This document shows, one piece after another, positions 9,048-16,620 of a stretch of DNA of 64,000 bases. The stretch comes from Octadecabacter algicola (GTDB lineage Bacteria; Pseudomonadota; Alphaproteobacteria; Rhodobacterales; Rhodobacteraceae): assembly GCF_021532625.1 (NCBI RefSeq), contig NZ_JAKGAR010000001.1:806001-870000 (forward strand), given 5' to 3'. Positions within the stretch are counted from its first letter, which is position 1. Each line of letters begins with the position of its first letter. Under the pieces are notes generated by a model. The model had not been told where the DNA came from. It did not search any database and saw nothing but the letters and a program-made list of their open reading frames with translations. The position numbers were made by a program, and so were the translations under genes.

Positions 9048-10311
9048 TCTCGGCGACCCCTTCTTCGTTTACATACCAAGTCTGGATGCAATTGTTGTGA
9101 TAGACAGAATTTTCACCGCGCGCTTCGCGCAGTGCTTCTTTGGTCGGTTGGACGTAGCCTGTTTCATCAATCGCGCGCGATTGCAGGAACATCGGGCTGC
9201 CATCCCACTCAATGTCGAGGTAGAAACGGGTCAAGGCTTTGGTATCGCCCTGTTTTCCTAGACGTGCCGTCTGCCAGTTTACCCCGCCATCAATTGACAC
9301 ATCCACTCGGGTGATTTTGCCATGGCCGGACCACGCAAGGCCAGAAATGACCAACGGCCCTGTGCCATGTGTGATCGGCATTTGCGGGCTTGGCGATGTG
9401 ACAACGGATTTCGCATCCATTTCCCAAGTCCATTTACGTGCTGTACCGTCTTCATAAACGTCGGTGTATTTCGATGTCTCTTCGCGGCTTTCTACGGCAG
9501 CATCGGTGATTTCAATCCGGCGGAGCCATTTGACCCACATGTTGCCTTCCCAACCAGGCACGACGAGGCGAACCGGGTAGCCGTGCTCCATACGCAAAGC
9601 CTCGCCGTTGGCTTTGAATGCAACGAGGACGTCATCCAAAGCTTTTTCCATGGGAATAGAACGGCCGTTGGACGACGCATCGGCGCCTTCGACGTAGACC
9701 CATTTGTCAGACAGATCGCCTGCTGCATCCAGGCCCGCTTCGGCAAGCAATGCGCGCAGTGGAACACCTGTGTATTCCATGTTGTGGATCATGCCGTGGG
9801 TGAACTGCGCGCCGTTTAGCTGTGCGCCCGCCCATTCCATACCGGTGTTGGCCGCACATTCACAGAAATACACGTGGTTTTCACGCGGCAGACGTTCTAG
9901 ATCGGCATACGTAAACACCAAAGGACGATCCACCAAGCCGTTGATCATCAAACGATAATCGTCCTTCGTCAATTCAATCGCCCCAGAGTGATGACGTTCA
10001 AACGCACAGCCCTGCGGTGTGATCGTGCCCTCAAGCGCGTGGATCGGTGTGAAATTGATCGACGAGATCGGAGACGCCGTCAGCCATGCCACATTACGGC
10101 GCACAACGTCGTCTTCATATTTAATCGGCAGCCCGTATGGCGTTTCATCAACGCCGTAGCCGGTAAAGGTGGCCCAGTCTTGCAGTTCTGTGATCAGCGG
10201 ATCAGGGGCGTCTTGCGCTGCCGCCTTCCCCGCCACTGTCCCTGCAGCCACCGCCGCAGAGCCGCGCAGGAACGCGCGTCGGGATGTTTTTGCGAAGTCA
10301 TCCATGTTCAT
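9031..10311 (-). CDS. soxC: SoxC, molybdopterin subunit of sulfane dehydrogenase
   Basis: A 426-residue Tat-exported protein (TSRRAFLRGSAAVAAG) of the sulfite-oxidase fold. The molybdenum-coordinating cysteine region reads HVYFCECAANTGMEW near residue 150, and the C-terminal Mo-co dimerisation domain contains VDVSIDGGVNWQTARL. With SoxD it removes six electrons from the outer sulfur held on SoxY. AAGGAGAG sits just before the ATG and overlaps the end of soxB, 8 bp away. Confidence 0.95.
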   Translation of the reverse strand: MNMDDFAKTSRRAFLRGSAAVAAGTVAGKAAAQDAPDPLITELQDWATFTGYGVDETPYGLPIKYEDDVVRRNVAWLTASPISSINFTPIHALEGTITPQGCAFERHHSGAIELTKDDYRLMINGLVDRPLVFTYADLERLPRENHVYFCECAANTGMEWAGAQLNGAQFTHGMIHNMEYTGVPLRALLAEAGLDAAGDLSDKWVYVEGADASSNGRSIPMEKALDDVLVAFKANGEALRMEHGYPVRLVVPGWEGNMWVKWLRRIEITDAAVESREETSKYTDVYEDGTARKWTWEMDAKSVVTSPSPQMPITHGTGPLVISGLAWSGHGKITRVDVSIDGGVNWQTARLGKQGDTKALTRFYLDIEWDGSPMFLQSRAIDETGYVQPTKEALREARGENSVYHNNCIQTWYVNEEGVAENVEVS

Positions 10312-10319
10312 TGCTCTCC

Positions 10320-12023
10320 TTATGCACCCACCACGTCGACACTCGTATTCGGTGCCACACTCACGGTGCCTTGATTTTTGATATAATTTTCAACGACATC
10401 CCAGATCGGCGGGCCTTCTGTGCCTTCGTTGACGGACGCCCATCCCGCGACCATGTAGGTCTTGGAGGGGTCAATAGAGTCACCGGTTTTCAGCAGCGTC
10501 AGATTGCTGACACGCTCACCGATGGGTTTATTGATATCGATCCGGTAACCCATGCCACCAATGCGGACCATGTCGCCGCCCTGCTGGTAATACGGGTCTT
10601 CGTTGAACAGATTATCTGCCACATCTTCGAGGATCGTATGAATGAATTCACCTGTCATTTCAGTGCGATACGCGTTTGGATAGGTCATGGAGGTGACATT
10701 CCAAAGATCTTCACGCGTGATGTCCTGACCCGGCATAATGGATGGCCCCCAACGCACACCAGGCGACATCGCAATGTCGGCCTCGCGTTCATTGATAAGC
10801 GCGTCACAGATCAGATCATCCCATGACCCGTTGAAATTACCGCGACGGTACAGCGTTGTGTCATCAGCGGTTCGACCAAGAACCTCTGACAGTTCTGCCT
10901 CATAAGGCGCGCGCTGTTCGTCGATGACGGCGGTGACTTCGGCGTCTGGTTCGATCACATCACTGAAGATCGGGATCAGCTTGTGGCGGAAGCCCATCAT
11001 CTTGCCATCGCGCACGTCGAGGTCGACGCGGCTGACGAATTTGCCGTTAGAGCCTGACGCAATGATGATCGTGTCACCGACTAACACGGGTTCTGGAAGC
11101 GCGTCATGTGTATGCCCTGCAAGGATCACGTCGATCCCTGTGACACGACCCGCCATGGCTTTGTCTACGTCAAACCCGTTGTGAGACAGGCAAACGACCA
11201 GCTCGGCCCCTGCTGCACGCACTTCATTGACCATTTCCTGCATGCGCTGATCACGAATACCGAAAGAATACTCCGGGAACATCCAACCCGGGTTGGCGAT
11301 TGGCATATAGGGGAAGGCTTGACCGATGACAGCGATCTTAACGCCGCCGCGTTCAAAGAACTTATACGGCGCGAAATCCTCAGCTGGTTCGTCCCATTCA
11401 CTGTCGAAAATGTTCTGGCCAAGCGCTGCGAACGGCAAATCGTTCACGATGTCACGCACCCGACCGCTGCCCAAGGTGAATTCCCAGTGGAACGTCATCG
11501 CGTCGGGTTTCAGCATGTTCATGACGTTCACGACGTCCTGACCTTCGGTGTGATAGCAGGTGTAGGACCCGTGCCATGTATCACCACCATCCAAAAGCAG
11601 CGCATCAGGGCGCGCCGCGCGGATCTGATTAACGACTGTGGACACGCGATCCATGCCACCCATCTTGCCGTAGGCCTGCCCCAATGCGGAAAAATCGTTG
11701 TAAGTCAGCGCATAAGCGGACGGACTTCCATCCTCAATACCGTAGGCACGACGGAAATCCGCGCCTGTAATGTGCGGAACGGCACCTTTGTTACCGCCGA
11801 CACCAAGGTTTATCTCGGGCTCGCGGAAGTAGATCGGTTTCAACTGTGCGTGGATGTCTGTCACGTGGATCAGCGACACATTTCCGAATGTATCAAACTC
11901 AAGCAGTTGATCTTGCGTCAACGCCTGCTGCGCGGCCAATTTACCCCATTCGCCGAAGCCTGATGCGCCGTAGATTGCGCTGGCGGCCATGCTGGCCTGC
12001 AAGAAATCCCTGCGTGAGATCAT
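10320..12023 (-). CDS. soxB: SoxB, manganese-dependent thiosulfohydrolase
   Basis: A 567-residue Tat-exported protein beginning MISRRDFLQASMAAS. It has the 5'-nucleotidase/metallophosphoesterase fold: metal motif HVTDIHAQLKP near residue 53, LLLDGGDTWHGS near residue 150 and a distal AGHTHDALPEP. SoxB hydrolyses the terminal sulfonate from SoxY-bound intermediates and releases sulfate. The start at 12023 follows CAGGAT and restores the Tat signal; a longer reading from 12098 adds an unlikely extension crossing the hairpin at 12087. Length equals that of Paracoccus SoxB (about 565). Confidence 0.97.
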   Translation of the reverse strand: MISRRDFLQASMAASAIYGASGFGEWGKLAAQQALTQDQLLEFDTFGNVSLIHVTDIHAQLKPIYFREPEINLGVGGNKGAVPHITGADFRRAYGIEDGSPSAYALTYNDFSALGQAYGKMGGMDRVSTVVNQIRAARPDALLLDGGDTWHGSYTCYHTEGQDVVNVMNMLKPDAMTFHWEFTLGSGRVRDIVNDLPFAALGQNIFDSEWDEPAEDFAPYKFFERGGVKIAVIGQAFPYMPIANPGWMFPEYSFGIRDQRMQEMVNEVRAAGAELVVCLSHNGFDVDKAMAGRVTGIDVILAGHTHDALPEPVLVGDTIIIASGSNGKFVSRVDLDVRDGKMMGFRHKLIPIFSDVIEPDAEVTAVIDEQRAPYEAELSEVLGRTADDTTLYRRGNFNGSWDDLICDALINEREADIAMSPGVRWGPSIMPGQDITREDLWNVTSMTYPNAYRTEMTGEFIHTILEDVADNLFNEDPYYQQGGDMVRIGGMGYRIDINKPIGERVSNLTLLKTGDSIDPSKTYMVAGWASVNEGTEGPPIWDVVENYIKNQGTVSVAPNTSVDVVGA

Positions 12024-12086
12024 TGTGCTATCCTGTTGGTTAACAGCCCTACACATGCGTAAAGCTGAATGTATCAAATGAAAGAA

Positions 12087-12114
12087 AGGCCCGCACAAAC
12101 CAATGCGCGGGCCT
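12087..12114 (-). terminator. stem-loop between soxA and soxB (attenuator or partial terminator)
   Basis: AGGCCCGC (12087-12094) pairs with GCGGGCCT (12107-12114), an 8-bp GC-rich stem with a 12-base loop. On the minus strand it is followed by TTTCTTTC. It lies in the 99-bp gap between soxA and soxB, the widest gap inside soxX-F. It could lower expression of soxB-F relative to soxXYZA or mark a 3' end created by processing. Confidence 0.55.
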
Positions 12115-12122
12115 AAAGGAAC

Positions 12123-12974
12123 TTAGTTGCGAACGGACGGGCCTTCGATCGAAAGACCGTTGCCGCGCGACATTACATAAAGCTCAAGTGCGACGAACTC
12201 CGGGCTGCCAACCGAATAGGTTTCGGCCCGAGTATCGCGAACACAACCGCGGAAGCGGGAATGGACACCGTTCAAACGTGCGTTTTTCAGACGGTAAGTT
12301 GGGAAACCGTTGATCTGACCTTGGCTTAGGTGATCGGCACGAATGTTGTTGCCATAGTTGTCTTCGTGGCAATTGGCACAAGACAGATCTAGCTGACCCG
12401 TACGGGTGTAATACAGATCACGCCCCATTTCCCATGTCGCTTGTGCTGGTCCGTCGATTGCGACGTTAACCGGCATACCACGAGACACGGACGCCAACAA
12501 AGCCGTCATGTTCAACAGCTCTGATTTGTCCAAATTCCACTCTTCAGCGCCCATCTGCTCTGTGCGGCAGGCGTTGATTTGCATGGAGATTGTACGAACT
12601 TCCTCGGTTGCATCGTTCCACTTTGGATAGGTCGCCGCGACGCCCGCCATTTCCTCAGGATCCCCGTGACAGCTTGCACAGCTTTCTCCGGCTTCGCCCT
12701 CAACAGTGTTCCAAAGGTCATGACCTGAATCAACGAAGATCATACCAGGGTTTTCGAAATCATCCGCTTGCAGCGCTTGAGTTTCGGTCGCCCGATAGAC
12801 CCAGCCCGAGAAAATTTCATCAAGATTTTCAAGATGATCCGGTGCCGGAGCCCGAACCGTAATCTCGATTTCACCATCGATAATTAGATTTGCGTCTTCG
12901 TCAGCCATGACAGTTCCGAACGGGACCGTCATAGCTGCACAAATTGCCGCAGTTGCTAGAAGTTTGGTTTTCAT
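12123..12974 (-). CDS. soxA: SoxA, cytochrome subunit of L-cysteine S-thiosulfotransferase
   Basis: A 283-residue exported dihaem cytochrome. Signal peptide MKTKLLATAAICAAMTVPFGTVMADE; haem sites CASCHGDP near residue 107 and CANCHEDNYG in the second half. The active-site cysteine that carries persulfide is in SRFRGCVRDTRAE near the C-terminus. With SoxX it oxidatively joins thiosulfate to the SoxY cysteine. The start at 12974 follows GGGGAGGGG; an in-frame extension to 13148 lies inside soxZ and has no signal peptide. Confidence 0.95.
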   Translation of the reverse strand: MKTKLLATAAICAAMTVPFGTVMADEDANLIIDGEIEITVRAPAPDHLENLDEIFSGWVYRATETQALQADDFENPGMIFVDSGHDLWNTVEGEAGESCASCHGDPEEMAGVAATYPKWNDATEEVRTISMQINACRTEQMGAEEWNLDKSELLNMTALLASVSRGMPVNVAIDGPAQATWEMGRDLYYTRTGQLDLSCANCHEDNYGNNIRADHLSQGQINGFPTYRLKNARLNGVHSRFRGCVRDTRAETYSVGSPEFVALELYVMSRGNGLSIEGPSVRN

Positions 12975-13002
12975 GTTGAAGCCCCTCCCCGGCTGCAAAC
13001 GA

Positions 13003-13332
13003 TCAGCTGACCGCGATTTCTTTGGTTTCTGTGTAGACGTCACCATCATCATCGTACCAAGTGAAAACAAACGAACCGCTTTCAGGAACAACCGCTTCGA
13101 ACTCGACAAACGGGTTCGTGGAAATCGCTGGTTCCAAAGTGACGTCAATTACCATCTCGCCGTTAAATTCACATGTGAAACGGTTGATGATTGAACGTGG
13201 GATCGTGTTGCCATCGCCATCTTTGCGCTGACCGGATTCCATTGGATGGGAAATCAGCGTTTTGATTGTGATCGTTTCGCCGGCCGTTGCATCACGAGGG
13301 ACGCGGACACGGGGTGTTACGTTATCTGCCAT
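13003..13332 (-). CDS. soxZ: SoxZ, sulfur-compound chelating protein
   Basis: A 109-residue cytosolic-looking protein with no signal peptide; it is known to travel with SoxY through the Tat system. It has the SoxZ immunoglobulin-like fold pattern: RVPRDATAGETITIKTLISHPMESG near the start and FTWYDDDGDVYTE near the end. It scaffolds the SoxY carrier. It lies 18 bp after soxY and 28 bp before soxA. Confidence 0.95.
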   Translation of the reverse strand: MADNVTPRVRVPRDATAGETITIKTLISHPMESGQRKDGDGNTIPRSIINRFTCEFNGEMVIDVTLEPAISTNPFVEFEAVVPESGSFVFTWYDDDGDVYTETKEIAVS

Positions 13333-13350
13333 TGTCTTAGATCCTCTCGC

Positions 13351-13767
13351 TTAGCCGCCGCAGCCGCCAATAGTAACTTTTACCTCTTGGGAGGCCTGAA
13401 CGAAGCTGCCGTCGGGCATCCGTGCGATGGCGACAACGTCTTGCGTGCCGGCCAAACGGATCCGGGTAGACGCAAACTGGGACCCGGCAAGCGGACCAAA
13501 GTTGAACGTACCAACGGCAGGTGTTGGGTTGCCTGCGGCCAAAATCATAATGGCTTCTGCACCCGGTGCGTTCACTTCGACTGGCACTGTGTTGCCGTTT
13601 TCAGCAATTTCCGGTGCAACCAATGTGATGCCTTCGCTACCGATTTCTGCGCCACCTGTGAAAGCTGCGATGTCGGCATCGACATCGGCGAATGCTTTGA
13701 ATGGTAGAACGGTCGCGATTGCGGTGCCCATTGCCATCCACAGCGTATTTCTACGTGTAAAGTTCAT
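13351..13767 (-). CDS. soxY: SoxY, covalent sulfur carrier
   Basis: A 138-residue protein with a Tat signal (NFTRRNTLWMAMG, cleavage near KAFADV) and the diagnostic C-terminal swinging arm ending VTIGGCGG, whose cysteine binds every Sox intermediate. The start at 13767 follows AGGAGA by 5 bases; an earlier in-frame ATG at 13791 lacks this. Partner of SoxZ. Confidence 0.97.
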   Translation of the reverse strand: MNFTRRNTLWMAMGTAIATVLPFKAFADVDADIAAFTGGAEIGSEGITLVAPEIAENGNTVPVEVNAPGAEAIMILAAGNPTPAVGTFNFGPLAGSQFASTRIRLAGTQDVVAIARMPDGSFVQASQEVKVTIGGCGG

Positions 13768-13794
13768 GATGTCTCCTGTTGTCGTGAACACTGA

Positions 13795-14265
13795 TTAATC
13801 AGTCAGCGTCATTAGATATGCGACCACGTCTTCAATTTCTTGAGCGGTCAAAAGCGGATCAAGATCGCCCTCAGCGGCGCGACCTGTGTATGCGTCACCG
13901 GGACGGGTGAACCCGTCCGTGCGGTAAAATGCTGGCATGATGGATTCTGGGAAAACATTCTTTGCGTTGGCAACGATGCCGCGCAAGTCTGCTTCGGTCC
14001 AGCGATCGCCAGCCCCGTCGAGCATCGGCCCAACTTCACCGTGGAATGGATATTCCTGAAGTGCTGTTACTTCGTGGCACGCAATACAATTGCCCTTGCC
14101 ACGAGACACCATTACTTCGAGGCCGCGTTCTGCGTCGCCTGCCTCACCACTTAGCGATACTTCGATTTCGCCGTAGTCACCGAACGTGACGTCGTTCGGA
14201 GCCGTCTGCGCGTAGGCAAACGTGCTAATGCTCGCAGCAGCGGCTGCTAGAACAAAACGTTTCAT
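13795..14265 (-). CDS. soxX: SoxX, monohaem cytochrome c
   Basis: A 156-residue exported cytochrome with signal peptide MKRFVLAAAAASISTFAYA and one haem site, CIACHEV near residue 60. The distal MPAFYRT probably supplies the methionine ligand. It partners SoxA. It is the first structural gene after the 105-bp soxW-soxX gap, where a second sox promoter is known in Paracoccus. GGGAGAG precedes the ATG. Confidence 0.93.
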   Translation of the reverse strand: MKRFVLAAAAASISTFAYAQTAPNDVTFGDYGEIEVSLSGEAGDAERGLEVMVSRGKGNCIACHEVTALQEYPFHGEVGPMLDGAGDRWTEADLRGIVANAKNVFPESIMPAFYRTDGFTRPGDAYTGRAAEGDLDPLLTAQEIEDVVAYLMTLTD

Positions 14266-14337
14266 GGTCTCTCCCTTGGTCGTCTCCCTGCTGTATACCG
14301 TAGCGCACGATCCCGTGAACTCGCAACAACAAAATCG

Positions 14338-14353
14338 ACTTTGTGAATATGAG
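14338..14353. promoter_or_regulatory. candidate SoxR site in the soxW-soxX gap
   Basis: The plus strand reads ACTTTGTGAATATGAG. It resembles ACTATTGTAATATGAA on the minus strand of the soxS-soxV gap, sharing TTGT followed by AATATGA with a one-base insertion. Both gaps are the places where Paracoccus SoxR is known to bind. Similarity is partial, so this is a candidate only. Confidence 0.35.
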
Positions 14354-14370
14354 TTTGCCGAGTTACTAAA

Positions 14371-14934
14371 TTATTCAACAATTCCGCGTTCTTGCAGGAT
14401 ACGTGCATGGTAGCGCTGGAACGATTCATCGCCCGCGTAGTGGCCTTCGCGAACCCAGTTGAGAAGATTGAGCGTTGTCCAACGACCGAAGGCACCCGGC
14501 AATGTGACGATCGTTGACTGGGATGCAATCGCATCTTCAGGCACCTCAGGTGGGAAGAACATCAGCATCGGTGTGAACTGTGCATTCCATCGTTCGACCA
14601 TGTCTTTTTCTGGCAGCGTTGTGCCGTCAAAATCTGTCACCTCAACGTCGCCGAACATGTTCAATTGCACAACGTAAAAGCTCTCGTGCAGGGCCGCATC
14701 AATCTCTGGATCTGGGTAAACGTTCTCGTGCATGCGTGTGCAGTAGATGCAACCGCGTTGCTCGATGATGACCAAAAGCGTCTTGCCTTGTGCGACCGCT
14801 TCTTCGTGATCTTCGCGCAAGTCCTTAAACGTCTCCTGAATCCAAGCGGCTTCATGTAGGCCGTCATCCCCAACCTCAGCCGCGTAGACTGGCGTCATCA
14901 TCAAGACCGTAGCCAAAAGCAAATTACGAAACAT
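14371..14934 (-). CDS. soxW: SoxW, periplasmic thioredoxin
   Basis: A 187-residue thioredoxin-fold protein with a Sec signal (MFRNLLLATVLMMTPVYA) and active-site motif RGCIYC near residue 70, followed by the cis-Pro region QFTPMLMFFPP. SoxW receives electrons from SoxV and is thought to keep periplasmic Sox thiols reduced. The start at 14934 follows GGAGGA; a longer reading from 14988 overlaps soxV. It lies 11 bp after soxV. Confidence 0.88.
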   Translation of the reverse strand: MFRNLLLATVLMMTPVYAAEVGDDGLHEAAWIQETFKDLREDHEEAVAQGKTLLVIIEQRGCIYCTRMHENVYPDPEIDAALHESFYVVQLNMFGDVEVTDFDGTTLPEKDMVERWNAQFTPMLMFFPPEVPEDAIASQSTIVTLPGAFGRWTTLNLLNWVREGHYAGDESFQRYHARILQERGIVE

Positions 14935-14945
14935 GTCGTGTCCTC

Positions 14946-15692
14946 CTATCCAATTGTAGCAAAGCCTGGGAACGTCTTGATCAGCCAATCCGCGATCACG
15001 TTCACCGAGTTCGTCGCGATCAGGATCGCAAAAACGATCAACATCGCGCCCATCACCTTTTCAACATAGCCAAGCAATGCCCGGTTGCGCGCAGCCCAGC
15101 CAAGGAACGGCCGTGCAAACAGGGCCGCAACAATAAACGGCGACGTCATTCCTAGACCGTAAACCAACAAGAGCGCCCCACCCTCCCAGATGCTGCCCAT
15201 GCCACCTGCGATCATCAAGATCGATGCGAGTGCCGGACCGACGCAAGGCGTCCAACCAAATCCAAATGCCAGCCCCATCAGATACGCACCAACCATCGTT
15301 GATGGCGCAGCCGAGCTTTCAACCCGTGCTTCGCGGTAGAGCAGCGGAATTTTCAGGATGCCAAGAAAATGCAGACCAAACAGCGTCAGCACCCCGGCCG
15401 CGACCCAGCGCAATTCCTGTTTCCACTGACCAAACATCCCGCCGACGGCGGTTGCGCCCATTCCCAGCAGAACGAAAATCGTCGTCACCCCCAGCGCAAA
15501 GGCAATGGCCGATAAAATCAAACGCTTCTGTGTACCCGGTGGAAATTGGTCATCCCCGCGCAACTCGTGCATCGACAGGCCTGCCATATAGCTTAGGTAA
15601 AATGGCACCATCGGCAAAATGCAGGGTGTGAAAAACGACAGCAAGCCTGCAAAGGCTGCTCCCAAAAAGGTGATCTCAAGCACAACCAACAT
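14946..15692 (-). CDS. soxV: SoxV, CcdA-like thiol-electron transporter
   Basis: A 248-residue inner-membrane protein of the CcdA/DsbD family with six hydrophobic segments. It carries the two redox cysteines of the family: FTPCILPMVPFYLSYMAG near residue 24 and GWTPCVGPALASI near residue 150. It carries reducing power from cytoplasmic thioredoxin to periplasmic SoxW or SoxS. The gene starts 37 bp from soxS, which is divergent. Confidence 0.93.
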   Translation of the reverse strand: MLVVLEITFLGAAFAGLLSFFTPCILPMVPFYLSYMAGLSMHELRGDDQFPPGTQKRLILSAIAFALGVTTIFVLLGMGATAVGGMFGQWKQELRWVAAGVLTLFGLHFLGILKIPLLYREARVESSAAPSTMVGAYLMGLAFGFGWTPCVGPALASILMIAGGMGSIWEGGALLLVYGLGMTSPFIVAALFARPFLGWAARNRALLGYVEKVMGAMLIVFAILIATNSVNVIADWLIKTFPGFATIG

Positions 15693-15709
15693 CCTTGCAG
15701 CAGTGATTC

Positions 15710-15731
15710 ATTCATATTACAATAGTTGAAT
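15710..15731. promoter_or_regulatory. imperfect dyad in the soxV-soxS divergent promoter
   Basis: ATTCA (15710-15714) and TGAAT (15727-15731) flank an AT-rich centre that includes TATTACAAT, matching the motif at 3985 in reverse. The right arm overlaps the soxS ATG. The whole divergent control region is only 37 bp, so one regulator could cover both promoters. SoxR is the obvious candidate. Confidence 0.45.
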
Positions 15732-16113
15732 GTATAAAGCTTTGGCTACCCTCATAATTGCGGCCGCCCCGTTTGTCGCAGCAGCAGACACACAACTCAT
15801 GATGGCGGAAGAACCGGGTTGCATGTGGTGTGCCCGCTGGAATGCCGAAGTTGGCGATGCCTATCACAAGACCCATGAAGGCGATGCAGCCCCACTTCGC
15901 CGCGTCGACATTACGGATCCAATTCCAGACGACATCATATTGGCACGCTCTGTGAATTTCACGCCGACGTTTGTGCTGCTTGTTGATGGTGCTGAGGTTG
16001 GACGGCTTGAGGGTTACGCTGGGGAAGATTTCTTTTGGGGACTGCTCGGTGTTCTTTTGAACGAAAACGGCATCGAATTCGAACAACCCATACCCGTTTC
16101 CGACGGGCAGTAA
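15730..16113 (+). CDS. soxS: SoxS, periplasmic thiol-disulfide oxidoreductase
   Basis: A 127-residue thioredoxin-like protein with a signal peptide (MYKALATLIIAAAPFVAAA) and active-site motif EPGCMWCARW near residue 31, plus cis-Pro region NFTPTFVLL. Paracoccus SoxS reactivates SoxY-type thiols. No Shine-Dalgarno sequence precedes the ATG, and the start lies inside a putative operator, so the transcript may be leaderless. It is divergent from soxV and lies upstream of soxR. Confidence 0.88.
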   Translation: MYKALATLIIAAAPFVAAADTQLMMAEEPGCMWCARWNAEVGDAYHKTHEGDAAPLRRVDITDPIPDDIILARSVNFTPTFVLLVDGAEVGRLEGYAGEDFFWGLLGVLLNENGIEFEQPIPVSDGQ

Positions 16114-16215
16114 TGACACATTTCGGTAATTATTTGGGATCTAACCCTCGCCAAATTAACCGCTTGAGATTAAGACATAGCAGCATAAATAGATGAAGTA
16201 CGTCCAACAACTTAA

Positions 16216-16227
16216 GTAGATATCTAC
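16216..16227. promoter_or_regulatory. perfect 12-bp palindrome before soxR
   Basis: GTAGATATCTAC is a perfect palindrome ending one base before the first possible soxR ATG (16229). It could be an autoregulatory operator, or it may mean that translation starts at the next ATG (16256). It differs from the other candidate SoxR sites in this window. Confidence 0.4.
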
Positions 16228-16228
16228 G

Positions 16229-16564
16229 ATGGCCCTTCCCGTATTCAATGACACCATGAGCGACGATGAGCTCGACACGATGTTGAACAACGCGACAACA
16301 GCGACCAACTTTCTCAAGGCCATTGGCCATGAGGGTCGGTTGATGATCCTGTGCCACCTTGTGACGGGCGAAAAATCAGTCACCGAACTCGAAGATCTCA
16401 TCTCTGCGCGCCAAGCGGCAGTATCCCAACAACTGGGGCGTTTGCGCTTAGAAGGTCTGGTCACGCCGCGGCGCGACGGTAAGACCATATACTACAGCTT
16501 GACGGATGACCGCTGTAAGCGGATTATCTCTGTAGTCTACGATTTGTTCTGCAATCAGGACTAA
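16229..16564 (+). CDS. soxR: SoxR, ArsR-family persulfide-type repressor
   Basis: An 111-residue winged-helix regulator: helix-turn-helix around SVTELEDLISARQAAVSQQLGRLRLEGLV and wing RRDGKTIYYSL. Two cysteines are placed as in the SqrR/BigR subgroup: one in ILCHLVTGE near residue 42, one in the last helix (DLFCNQD near residue 108), with a third in DDRCKR. In that subgroup the two cysteines form a tetrasulfide bridge with persulfides and release DNA. The start is 16229 or, equally possible, 16256; neither has a good ribosome-binding site. It is followed by soxT. Confidence 0.9.
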   Translation: MALPVFNDTMSDDELDTMLNNATTATNFLKAIGHEGRLMILCHLVTGEKSVTELEDLISARQAAVSQQLGRLRLEGLVTPRRDGKTIYYSLTDDRCKRIISVVYDLFCNQD

Positions 16565-16620
16565 CTGGTCGCGCTACTACCATTTCACGACCATTGGGAG
16601 CCATATGGGAGGAGACACCG

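Noticed and set aside
11106-11963. Plus-strand ORF of 285 codons opposite soxB
   Set aside because: Shadow frame of a strongly conserved gene.
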